From Rhodoferax sp. UBA4409 (GTDB taxonomy: Bacteria > Pseudomonadota > Gammaproteobacteria > Burkholderiales > Burkholderiaceae_C): a stretch of DNA of 11,312 nucleotides. The stretch covers positions 1 through 11,312 of the forward strand of contig DGQR01000033.1 of NCBI GenBank assembly GCA_002390825.1, read 5' to 3'. The position numbers and the translations under genes were made by a program. Of the stretch, positions 1 to 5,518 are shown piece after piece; position 1 is the stretch's first letter, and the number at the start of each line of letters is the position of its first letter. The notes beneath the pieces are model-generated. The model made no database searches. It worked only from the letters and a program-made list of their open reading frames with translations, and had not been told where the DNA came from.

Positions 1-911
1 TAGCACTGGTATTTGCCGCGCAAGGCATCCGGGAAGGGCACGTATTCCACCAGCCCTTGCTGGGCGATGTCTTCCAAAGGCAATGCGGATTCGCCGCGCA
101 GGCGTCGCATGGCATTGACCACCGAGCTGGCTACGTCGTTGAACGGTTGTGCGCGGCCGGAGCCGAGGTTGAAGATGCCGCTTTGGGTCGGATGGTCGAA
201 GAACCAGAGGTTGACCGCCACCACATCGTCGATGAACACAAAGTCGCGCATCTGGCCCCCTTGCGGGTAGCCACCATATTCGCCGAAGAGCTTGACCTTG
301 CCTTCTGCGTGGAACTGGTTGAACTGGTGGAAGGCCACGCTGGCCATGCGGCCCTTGTGCTGCTCGCGAGGGCCGTAGACGTTGAAATAACGGAAGCCCA
401 CGACTTGGTTGGTACGGCCGGCTTTGGTGCGCTCAAAATTCGCGCCACACTCGCGGCGCATGCGCTGATCGAACAGCAGCTTGGAGTAGCCATACACATT
501 GAGCGGCGCTTCGAAGGCGGGGTCTTCGCGGAAAGTGTCGGAGCCGCCATAGGTGGCCGCGCTGGAGGCGTACAAGAGCCGGGCGCCGCGCTTCTGGCAG
601 GCTTGGAACAGGTGCCAAGACAGCGTGTAATTGTTGGCCATCATGTACTTGCCGTCTTGTTCCATGGTGTCGCTGCAGGCGCCTTCATGGAACACCGCTT
701 CGACCTGGCCGTAGTGACCGGCAGCGAACTCGTCGTAGAAGGTGTCCATATCGACATAGTCAGCAATCTTGAGGTCGACCAGATTGCGGAATTTGTCGCC
801 TTGCTTGAGGTCGTCGACCGCAATGATGTCGGTCATCCCGCGGGCATTGAGCCCCGCAATGATGTTGCTGCCAATGAAACCGGCCGCGCCGGTGACCACG
901 ATGCGTGTCAT
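1..911 (-). CDS. hldD: ADP-L-glycero-D-manno-heptose 6-epimerase, HldD/RfaD (3' end cut by window edge)
   Basis: HldD converts ADP-D-glycero-beta-D-manno-heptose to the L-glycero form, the last step of making the activated heptose for the LPS inner core; it is a cytoplasmic NADP-dependent SDR-type enzyme. About 303 residues are visible. The Rossmann motif TGAAGFIGSN is at residues 7-16, the conserved HEGACS at 75-80, SSAATYGG at 116-123, and the catalytic tyrosine in YGYSK at 140-144. FRYFNVYGPRE is followed by HKG, whose Lys (about 186) matches the second catalytic base, Lys178, of the E. coli enzyme. The frame stays open to the window edge and ends in GKYQC. By comparison with the E. coli protein, about 30 C-terminal residues are missing. 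The start ATG overlaps the rfaE1 stop as ATGA, which implies translational coupling. Relative to E. coli there are two small insertions, near residues 161-169 and in the C-terminal third. Confidence 0.97.
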   Translation of the reverse strand, partial: MTRIVVTGAAGFIGSNIIAGLNARGMTDIIAVDDLKQGDKFRNLVDLKIADYVDMDTFYDEFAAGHYGQVEAVFHEGACSDTMEQDGKYMMANNYTLSWHLFQACQKRGARLLYASSAATYGGSDTFREDPAFEAPLNVYGYSKLLFDQRMRRECGANFERTKAGRTNQVVGFRYFNVYGPREQHKGRMASVAFHQFNQFHAEGKVKLFGEYGGYPQGGQMRDFVFIDDVVAVNLWFFDHPTQSGIFNLGSGRAQPFNDVASSVVNAMRRLRGESALPLEDIAQQGLVEYVPFPDALRGKYQC

Positions 912-1837
912 ACAAAAAGCTCCTCATAAGACACCGTTGCGGTGCCGAATTTACCCACCACAATGCCACCCGCCCGGTTGGCAAGGGGCACGGCGTCGCG
1001 CAAGCGCATGCCTGCGCCCACCAGGGTGGCCATGGTGGCGATCACGGTATCGCCTGCGCCGGTGACATCAAACACTTCCCGCGCTTGGGCGCTGACATGC
1101 AGATGGCCGTCGGCGTCGAACAGGGTCATGCCTTCCTCGCTGCGGGTGAGCAACACGGCATCGAGTTGCAGTTGCTGGCGCAAGGCGTGCACTTTGGTGT
1201 GCAGCTCGTCTTCGGTGGCCCACGCGCCGATCACTTGTTGCAACTCCGCGCGGTTGGGCGTGATCACCGTCGCCTGTTGGTAGCGCGAATAGTCGTTGCC
1301 CTTGGGGTCGATAAAAATCGGCTTGCCTGCCGCACGGGCACCGGCAATCATGTCGCTCACGTGGGCGAGACCGCCCTTGCCGTAGTCCGAGAACAAAATC
1401 GCATCGTGCTCCGCCAACAGCCGGGTGAAGGTGGCGGTCTGCGTCGCCAGGACTTCGTTTTTCGGGGTGTTTTCAAAATCGAGCCGAATCAGTTGTTGCT
1501 GGCGCCCGATGACCCGCAGCTTGACCGTGGTCTTGAGGTCGGAGTCCCGCCCGAAGTGGGTGCGGATACCGGTTTTCGCGACCAGGGCCTCCAATTTGTG
1601 GCTGGCTTCGTCGTTGCCCACAACGGTCAGCAGCGAGGCCTGTGCGCCTAGGGTGGCGGCATTGAAAGCCACGTTAGCGGCACCGCCACAGCGCTCTTCT
1701 TCATGGGTGATGCGTACGACGGGTACCGGAGCCTCAGGGGAAATGCGATCCACTGCGCCGTACCAGTAGCGGTCCAGCATTACATCGCCAACGACCAGCA
1801 CGCGGGAGGCGGAGAGTTTGTTTTTTGTCATGCTCAT
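908..1837 (-). CDS. rfaE1: D-glycero-beta-D-manno-heptose-7-phosphate kinase (RfaE1/HldA type, kinase domain only)
   Basis: This PfkB/ribokinase-family kinase phosphorylates heptose 7-phosphate at C1 in ADP-heptose synthesis for LPS core. The chosen product has 309 residues. GGAANVA (51-57) is the first PfkB signature, and DVTGAGD (257-263) is the second, with Asp263 as the likely catalytic base. DRYWYG (22-27) and TPNRAE (193-198) are also typical. E. coli HldE is about 477 residues with a C-terminal adenylyltransferase domain. Here the protein stops after the kinase, so the adenylyltransferase (RfaE2/HldC) should be encoded elsewhere. The ATG at 1837 was chosen because it is 4 nt after the lapB stop with GAAGAG about 10 nt upstream. 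A second ATG at 1831 is possible. An upstream in-frame start at 1939 would add 34 residues lying inside lapB and has no family support. The stop overlaps the hldD start. Confidence 0.95.
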   Translation of the reverse strand: MSMTKNKLSASRVLVVGDVMLDRYWYGAVDRISPEAPVPVVRITHEEERCGGAANVAFNAATLGAQASLLTVVGNDEASHKLEALVAKTGIRTHFGRDSDLKTTVKLRVIGRQQQLIRLDFENTPKNEVLATQTATFTRLLAEHDAILFSDYGKGGLAHVSDMIAGARAAGKPIFIDPKGNDYSRYQQATVITPNRAELQQVIGAWATEDELHTKVHALRQQLQLDAVLLTRSEEGMTLFDADGHLHVSAQAREVFDVTGAGDTVIATMATLVGAGMRLRDAVPLANRAGGIVVGKFGTATVSYEELFV

Positions 1838-1841
1838 AGGG

Positions 1842-2999
1842 TTAAAGCTCTTCGACCCGCCGTGCCGGGTAGCTGTCCCAAGCTTGGCAGCCCGGGCATT
1901 GCCAGAAGTGCACCTTGGCTTCGAAGCCGCAGGCGGCACAGCGGTAGCGGGTCAGGGGTTTGACGGCGTGGTCCAGCGCCCGTTGCACCTGGGGGTGAAA
2001 GGCTTCGCGCTCGAGTTTTTCACCGGCAATCCATTTGGTGGCTGCGACCAGTGAAGGCTCTTTTTCGAGGTGGCGGGCATACCAGTCGCGTGCGGTGGGG
2101 GTGAGTTCGCTGCTGCTCGCTTCCAGGGTCACGATGGCGTCCAGCACATCGAGCGATGGCACGTCGAGGTAGGTGTTTTTGAGCAGGGCCAGCGTGGCTT
2201 CGCCTTCGCCGGCTGCCAAAGCGCTTTGCGCCAGCAGTGGTGCAATCAACGGGATGGCCGAGGGGGCTGCGTACAAAGCTTCTGTGAGCGTTTTGCAAGC
2301 CTTGGCAGCCTGGCCTGAGCGTGTCCACAGCGCTGCCAAATCCATCCGCGGGCGGGGAACCTGCGGGGCACTCGCAATGGCTTGCTCGAGCAGTGCGCGG
2401 GCGGATGACTCGTCGCTTTGGGCGAGCAAGGTGGCCGCCTGTTCGCACAGGTAGTGCGCCAAGCGACCGGTGAAGCTGCCTTGGCCGGACGCTTCGAGCT
2501 TGCGTGCGATGCCGGCTGCGTGCTCCCAGTCACGCGAGCGTTCGTAATTGGCCAAGAGCGCCAAGCGGGCTTGCGCCTCAAAACGGGTGCCTTCGAGTTT
2601 GAGCAGGGCTTCTTCTGCGCGATCCAGCAATCCGGCTTTCAGGTAGTCCAGCGCCAGGGCGTGTTGGGCCCGGTGCTGGTCGTCTTGGCTGAGGTCGCCA
2701 CGGGACAACAGGTGCTGATGCACACGCACGGCACGCTCATACTCGCCCCGGCGACGAAACAAGTTGCCCAGCGCGAAGTGCAGCTCCGAGGTGTCGGGGT
2801 CGCTTTGGACCGCCTCAATGAAGGCGTCAATCGCCTGGTCTTGCTGTTCGTTGAGCAGGAAGTTCAAGCCCTTGAAATAGGCTTTGGGGGCTTGCCGGTT
2901 TTCGATGCGCAATTGGCGCAAGTCCAAACGGGAAGCGAGCCAGCCCAGCACGAAGGCAATAAGCAGGCCGATCAGCAGTAGCGAAATATCAAAGTCCAT
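1842..2999 (-). CDS. lapB: Lipopolysaccharide assembly protein LapB (YciM), TPR protein with rubredoxin-type zinc site
   Basis: In E. coli, LapB is an inner-membrane-anchored cytoplasmic protein that works with FtsH to promote degradation of LpxC, so it balances LPS against phospholipid synthesis. The 385 residues fit the family (389 in E. coli). A single N-terminal membrane anchor is at residues 5-24, followed by a basic stretch and then tetratricopeptide helices from about 35 to 330 (for example FLLNEQQDQAIDAFIEAV and ELHFALGNLFRRRGEYERAV). The C-terminal metal site is CAAC (Cys354, Cys357) and CPGC (Cys368, Cys371), spaced as in E. coli LapB. The start ATG lies inside the last codons of lapA (11-nt overlap), so translation is probably coupled. 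The stop is 4 nt before rfaE1. The position next to heptose-synthesis genes fits a role in LPS supply. Confidence 0.97.
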   Translation of the reverse strand: MDFDISLLLIGLLIAFVLGWLASRLDLRQLRIENRQAPKAYFKGLNFLLNEQQDQAIDAFIEAVQSDPDTSELHFALGNLFRRRGEYERAVRVHQHLLSRGDLSQDDQHRAQHALALDYLKAGLLDRAEEALLKLEGTRFEAQARLALLANYERSRDWEHAAGIARKLEASGQGSFTGRLAHYLCEQAATLLAQSDESSARALLEQAIASAPQVPRPRMDLAALWTRSGQAAKACKTLTEALYAAPSAIPLIAPLLAQSALAAGEGEATLALLKNTYLDVPSLDVLDAIVTLEASSSELTPTARDWYARHLEKEPSLVAATKWIAGEKLEREAFHPQVQRALDHAVKPLTRYRCAACGFEAKVHFWQCPGCQAWDSYPARRVEEL

Positions 3000-3303
3000 G
3001 CGGGGGCACTAAAGGCAGTGCATTGGATTCGGCGGCAAGCGTGGCGCGTGCGGAGTCTGCATCAGAGCGGGCCCGGCGGGCCGCTTTGCGGTGCCGCCAC
3101 CAGCGGGGCACCATGCCCAAGACGCCGATCAACAAACCGGCTGCAAAGGCACACAGCACGACTAACACCATGGGCGCTGTCCATCGCGTACCGAAGAAAA
3201 AATACACGGTCACATCGCCTTGGTTATTCAGGGCGAAAGCGAACAGGGTAAAAAAAATGGCCGCTTTAAGTAGCCACTTAAAGAGCCATGCGATCTGTTT
3301 CAT
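2989..3303 (-). CDS. lapA: Lipopolysaccharide assembly protein LapA (DUF1049/YciS)
   Basis: LapA is a small inner-membrane protein whose gene is next to lapB in many Proteobacteria and which associates with LapB in E. coli. The 104 residues compare with 102 in E. coli. Two hydrophobic membrane segments can be seen, at about residues 8-26 and 44-64, joined by the typical loop NNQGDVTVYFFFG. A strongly basic segment (RWWRHRKAARRARS) follows the second membrane segment, which places the C-terminus in the cytoplasm. The end overlaps lapB by 11 nt. A strong Shine-Dalgarno sequence, GAGGAG, sits 4 nt before the ATG and is partly inside a small hairpin at 3310-3323. The gene starts 28 nt after the ihfB stop. 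The assignment rests on size, topology, loop motif and neighbours. Confidence 0.93.
   Translation of the reverse strand: MKQIAWLFKWLLKAAIFFTLFAFALNNQGDVTVYFFFGTRWTAPMVLVVLCAFAAGLLIGVLGMVPRWWRHRKAARRARSDADSARATLAAESNALPLVPPHGL
3264..3283 (-). other. Perfect 8-bp inverted repeat inside the lapA 5' coding region
   Basis: CTTTAAGT and ACTTAAAG are perfect reverse complements separated by 4 nt, about 20-40 nt after the lapA start codon, covering codons for FKWLLK. In the transcript it forms an AU-rich hairpin with a tetraloop. Six nt later comes a run of eight T on the minus strand (codons for IFF). The structure is visible in the sequence; any effect on translation or transcription is inference, and the T run is adequately explained by Phe codons in a membrane segment. 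Confidence 0.35.
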
Positions 3304-3309
3304 TGATCT

Positions 3310-3323
3310 CCTCGTTGTCGAGG
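3310..3323 (-). promoter_or_regulatory. Small hairpin holding part of the lapA ribosome binding site
   Basis: CCTCG and CGAGG pair around a 4-nt loop (ACAA on the transcribed strand). The 3' arm contains the first bases of the lapA Shine-Dalgarno sequence GAGGAG, 4 nt from the ATG. A 5-bp stem is weak, so it could at most reduce lapA initiation when the mRNA is free. It occupies about half of the 28-nt ihfB-lapA spacer. Confidence 0.3.
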
Positions 3324-3331
3324 GATTCTAC

Positions 3332-3643
3332 TCAGGGTTTTGCCTTGGATTCCAGCTCTGCAGTACGGGTATCCACCGCTTCGCGAAGCGCTTTGCCTGG
3401 CTTGAAGTGAGGGACTCGTTTCTCAGGAATGGCAACGCTCTCACCACTGCGCGGATTGCGGCCCATGCGGGGCGGGCGGCGATTGATGGAGAAGCTGCCA
3501 AATCCGCGGATTTCGATGCGGTGACCGCGAACCAATGCATCGTTCATCGCATCCAGAATAGCCTTGACGGCGAATTCGGCATCGCGGTGCGTCAATTGCC
3601 GGAAGCGGTCGGCCAGTTCTTCAACAAGGTCGGAGCGGGTCAT
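3332..3643 (-). CDS. ihfB: Integration host factor subunit beta (IHF-beta)
   Basis: IhfB pairs with IhfA to form the sequence-specific DNA-bending protein IHF, which acts in transcription, recombination and replication. The 103 residues align along their length with E. coli IhfB (94 residues), with about nine extra residues at the C-terminus (RTAELESKAKP). The family signature is clear: IEIRGFGSFS at 43-52, then RPPRMGRNPRSG. Pro64 in GRNP is the residue that intercalates into DNA, and VPHFKPGK follows at 77-84. Position directly after rpsA is the standard arrangement in proteobacteria and separates ihfB from ihfA, which normally follows pheT. There is no clear Shine-Dalgarno sequence before the ATG. 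An intrinsic terminator lies between rpsA and this gene, so it depends on read-through or on its own promoter; a TATATT hexamer about 20 nt before the start has no matching -35. Confidence 0.97.
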   Translation of the reverse strand: MTRSDLVEELADRFRQLTHRDAEFAVKAILDAMNDALVRGHRIEIRGFGSFSINRRPPRMGRNPRSGESVAIPEKRVPHFKPGKALREAVDTRTAELESKAKP

Positions 3644-3668
3644 AGCGGTTTACACAGAATATACGAAG

Positions 3669-3703
3669 AAAAAACGACCGGTGCAGTGAAGCAACCGGTC
3701 GTT
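3669..3703 (-). terminator. Intrinsic terminator after rpsA
   Basis: On the transcribed strand AACGACCGGT pairs perfectly with ACCGGTCGTT (10 bp) around an 11-nt loop, and the 3' arm runs into six consecutive T (3674-3669). This is a textbook rho-independent terminator beginning 22 nt after the rpsA stop codon. A second, weaker 8-bp inverted repeat (CAACAACA/TGTTGTTG, 3716-3738) brackets the rpsA stop codon just upstream. It should end or reduce transcription coming from serC-rpsA before ihfB. Confidence 0.85.
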
Positions 3704-3725
3704 CAATCAGGTCAGCAACAACAGA

Positions 3726-5402
3726 TTAGTTGTTGTTGTCCAGCTTGGCGCGCAACAAAGCGCCCAGGCTGGTGGTACCAGCGGAGCCGGTGTTCTGGTT
3801 CAGGGACTGCATGGCTTCGTTCTGGTCTGCCATGTCCTTGGCCTTGATGGACAACTGGATGTTGCGGGTCTTGCGATCCACGTTCACCACCACAGCAGTC
3901 ACTTCATCGCCTTCTTTCAGCACGTTGCGAGCGTCTTCAACGCGGTCGCGGCTGATTTCGGAAGCGCGCAGGTAGCCCAGGATGTCGTCGCCCAGATCGA
4001 TTTCAGCGCCCTTGGCGTCCACGGTCTTGACCTTACCGGTGACGGTCTGGCCCTTGTCGTTCACGGACACGAAAGTGGTGAAAGGATCGGAATCCAACTG
4101 CTTGATACCCAAGGAGATGCGCTCGCGGTCCACGTCCACGGCCAACACGATGGCTTCAACTTCTTGGCCCTTCTTGAATTCGCGCACGGCGGTTTCGCCG
4201 GATTCGTTCCAAGACAGGTCAGACAGGTGCACCAAGCCGTCGATACCGGCAGCCAGACCGACGAACACGCCGAAGTCGGTGATCGACTTGATCGGGCCCT
4301 TCACGCGGTCGCCGCGCTTGGTGTTCTGAGCAAATTCTTGCCATGGGTTGGCCTTGCACTGCTTCATGCCCAAGGAGATGCGACGCTTGTCTTCGTCAAT
4401 TTCCAGAACCATGACTTCGACTTCGTCACCCAGGGCAACGATCTTGGAAGGAGCAACGTTCTTGTTGGTCCAGTCCATTTCGGACACGTGCACCAAACCT
4501 TCGATTCCGGGTTCGAGTTCCACAAACGCGCCGTAGTCGGCGATGTTGGTGATCTTGCCGAACATGCGGGTACCTTGTGGGTAGCGGCGGTTCACGCCCA
4601 TCCATGGGTCGTCGCCCATTTGCTTCAGACCCAAGGACACGCGGTTCTTTTCGGTGTCGAACTTCAGGATCTTGGCAGTGATTTCCTGACCAGCTGTCAC
4701 CACTTCGGAGGGGTGACGGACGCGGCGCCATGCCATGTCAGTGATGTGCAACAGGCCGTCGATACCGCCCAGGTCCACGAACGCACCGTATTCGGTGATG
4801 TTCTTGACCACGCCTTGCACCACAGAACCTTCTTTGAGGGTGTGCATCAGCTTGGCGCGCTCTTCGCCCATGGAGGCTTCCACCACAGCGCGGCGGCTCA
4901 GCACCACGTTGTTGCGCTTGCGGTCGAGCTTGATAACCTTGAATTCCAAGGTCTTGTTTTCGTACGGAGACAGGTCCTTGGTAGGACGTGTGTCGACCAA
5001 GGAACCGGGCAAGAATGCGCGGATGCCGTTGACCAGAACCGTAAGACCACCCTTGACCTTGCCGGAAGTGGTACCGGTCACGAATTCGCCGGATTCCAGG
5101 GCCTTTTCCAGGCTCATCCAGGAAGCCAGACGCTTGGCCTTGTCACGGGACAGGATGGTGTCGCCGTAGCCGTTTTCGACGGAGTCGATAGCCACCGACA
5201 CGAAGTCGCCCACTTGGACTTCGATTTCGCCCTTGTCGCTCTTGAATTCTTCGATTGGCACGTAGGCTTCAGACTTGAGGCCGGCGTTGACAACGACGAA
5301 GCTGTGCTCGATGCGGACGACTTCAGCGGTGATCACTTCACCGGTGCGCATTTCCGAGCGTTGTAGCGATTCTTCAAATAGGGCTGCGAAAGATTCAGAC
5401 AT
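3726..5402 (-). CDS. rpsA: 30S ribosomal protein S1
   Basis: S1 binds mRNA on the 30S subunit and is needed to start translation on structured or weak-Shine-Dalgarno mRNAs. The 558 residues contain six S1 (OB-fold) repeats at about 19-86, 104-171, 190-258, 275-345, 362-432 and 449-517; the first two are the divergent ribosome-binding ones. The later repeats show the family pattern, for example ITEYGAFVDLGGIDGLLHITD (third) and IADYGAFVELEPGIEGLVHVSE (fourth), each ending in a RISLGMKQ-like strand. The N-terminus MSESFAALFEESL matches proteobacterial S1 and fixes the start at 5402. The frame is open for 47 codons further upstream, but that stretch overlaps cmk and has no S1 similarity. Codon choice is strongly biased, as expected for high expression. 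The gene follows aroA-cmk by 116 nt, and the usual cmk-rpsA-ihfB order is kept. Confidence 0.98.
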   Translation of the reverse strand: MSESFAALFEESLQRSEMRTGEVITAEVVRIEHSFVVVNAGLKSEAYVPIEEFKSDKGEIEVQVGDFVSVAIDSVENGYGDTILSRDKAKRLASWMSLEKALESGEFVTGTTSGKVKGGLTVLVNGIRAFLPGSLVDTRPTKDLSPYENKTLEFKVIKLDRKRNNVVLSRRAVVEASMGEERAKLMHTLKEGSVVQGVVKNITEYGAFVDLGGIDGLLHITDMAWRRVRHPSEVVTAGQEITAKILKFDTEKNRVSLGLKQMGDDPWMGVNRRYPQGTRMFGKITNIADYGAFVELEPGIEGLVHVSEMDWTNKNVAPSKIVALGDEVEVMVLEIDEDKRRISLGMKQCKANPWQEFAQNTKRGDRVKGPIKSITDFGVFVGLAAGIDGLVHLSDLSWNESGETAVREFKKGQEVEAIVLAVDVDRERISLGIKQLDSDPFTTFVSVNDKGQTVTGKVKTVDAKGAEIDLGDDILGYLRASEISRDRVEDARNVLKEGDEVTAVVVNVDRKTRNIQLSIKAKDMADQNEAMQSLNQNTGSAGTTSLGALLRAKLDNNN

Positions 5403-5445
5403 GTGTTTTGCGGTTTGCACCGCGGGGTTAAGTTGTTGAACCCCG
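5403..5445 (-). promoter_or_regulatory. rpsA 5' leader with two adjacent hairpins and no Shine-Dalgarno sequence
   Basis: Reading towards the ATG, hairpin 1 pairs CGGGGTT (5445-5439) with AACCCCG (5429-5423) around a 9-nt loop. Hairpin 2 pairs GCGGT (5423-5419) with ACCGC (5414-5410) around GCAA, a GNRA-type tetraloop. The two stems share base 5423 and could stack. Then come seven unpaired A/C-rich bases and the ATG, with no GGAGG-like site. In E. coli, rpsA also lacks a good Shine-Dalgarno sequence, has a hairpin-rich start region and is repressed by free S1. A similar role here is inference from that precedent. Confidence 0.5.
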
Positions 5446-5493
5446 TCGCTCTTGGTATGAACCGGTGCGCTGGCGCGCGATGAAAGCGATGGG

Positions 5494-5514
5494 GGCCAGT
5501 TTGCTTTTCTGGCC
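5494..5514 (-). other. Hairpin just after the aroA-cmk stop codon
   Basis: GGCCAG and CTGGCC pair over 6 bp around a 9-nt loop, beginning 4 nt after the aroA-cmk TAG stop. No T run follows on either strand, so it is not a convincing intrinsic terminator. It may protect the mRNA 3' side or pause transcription before rpsA, or mean nothing. The rest of the 116-nt aroA-cmk/rpsA spacer holds the rpsA leader hairpins and no sigma-70 promoter I would defend. Confidence 0.35.
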
Positions 5515-5518
5515 GGGG

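Noticed and set aside
57..929. Long plus-strand frame opposite hldD (also similar frames at 905-1651, 2418-2981, 7786-8886 and 9483-10658)
   Set aside because: These are shadow frames of GC-rich genes on the minus strand. Every one lies over a gene identified by multiple catalytic motifs, and none has domain-like sequence.
1838..1939. N-terminal extension of 34 residues on RfaE1
   Set aside because: It lies within lapB over the codons for the zinc-binding site and is unlike heptose kinases.
4164..5366. 400-codon open frame on the plus strand opposite rpsA
   Set aside because: It is the antisense of a certain rpsA gene with strong codon bias; its His/Val/Asp-rich composition has no recognisable domain, and it has no ribosome binding site or neighbours of its own.
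5423..5445. GC-rich hairpin before rpsA as a terminator of aroA-cmk
   Set aside because: No T run follows the stem; a second hairpin and the rpsA start codon come next.
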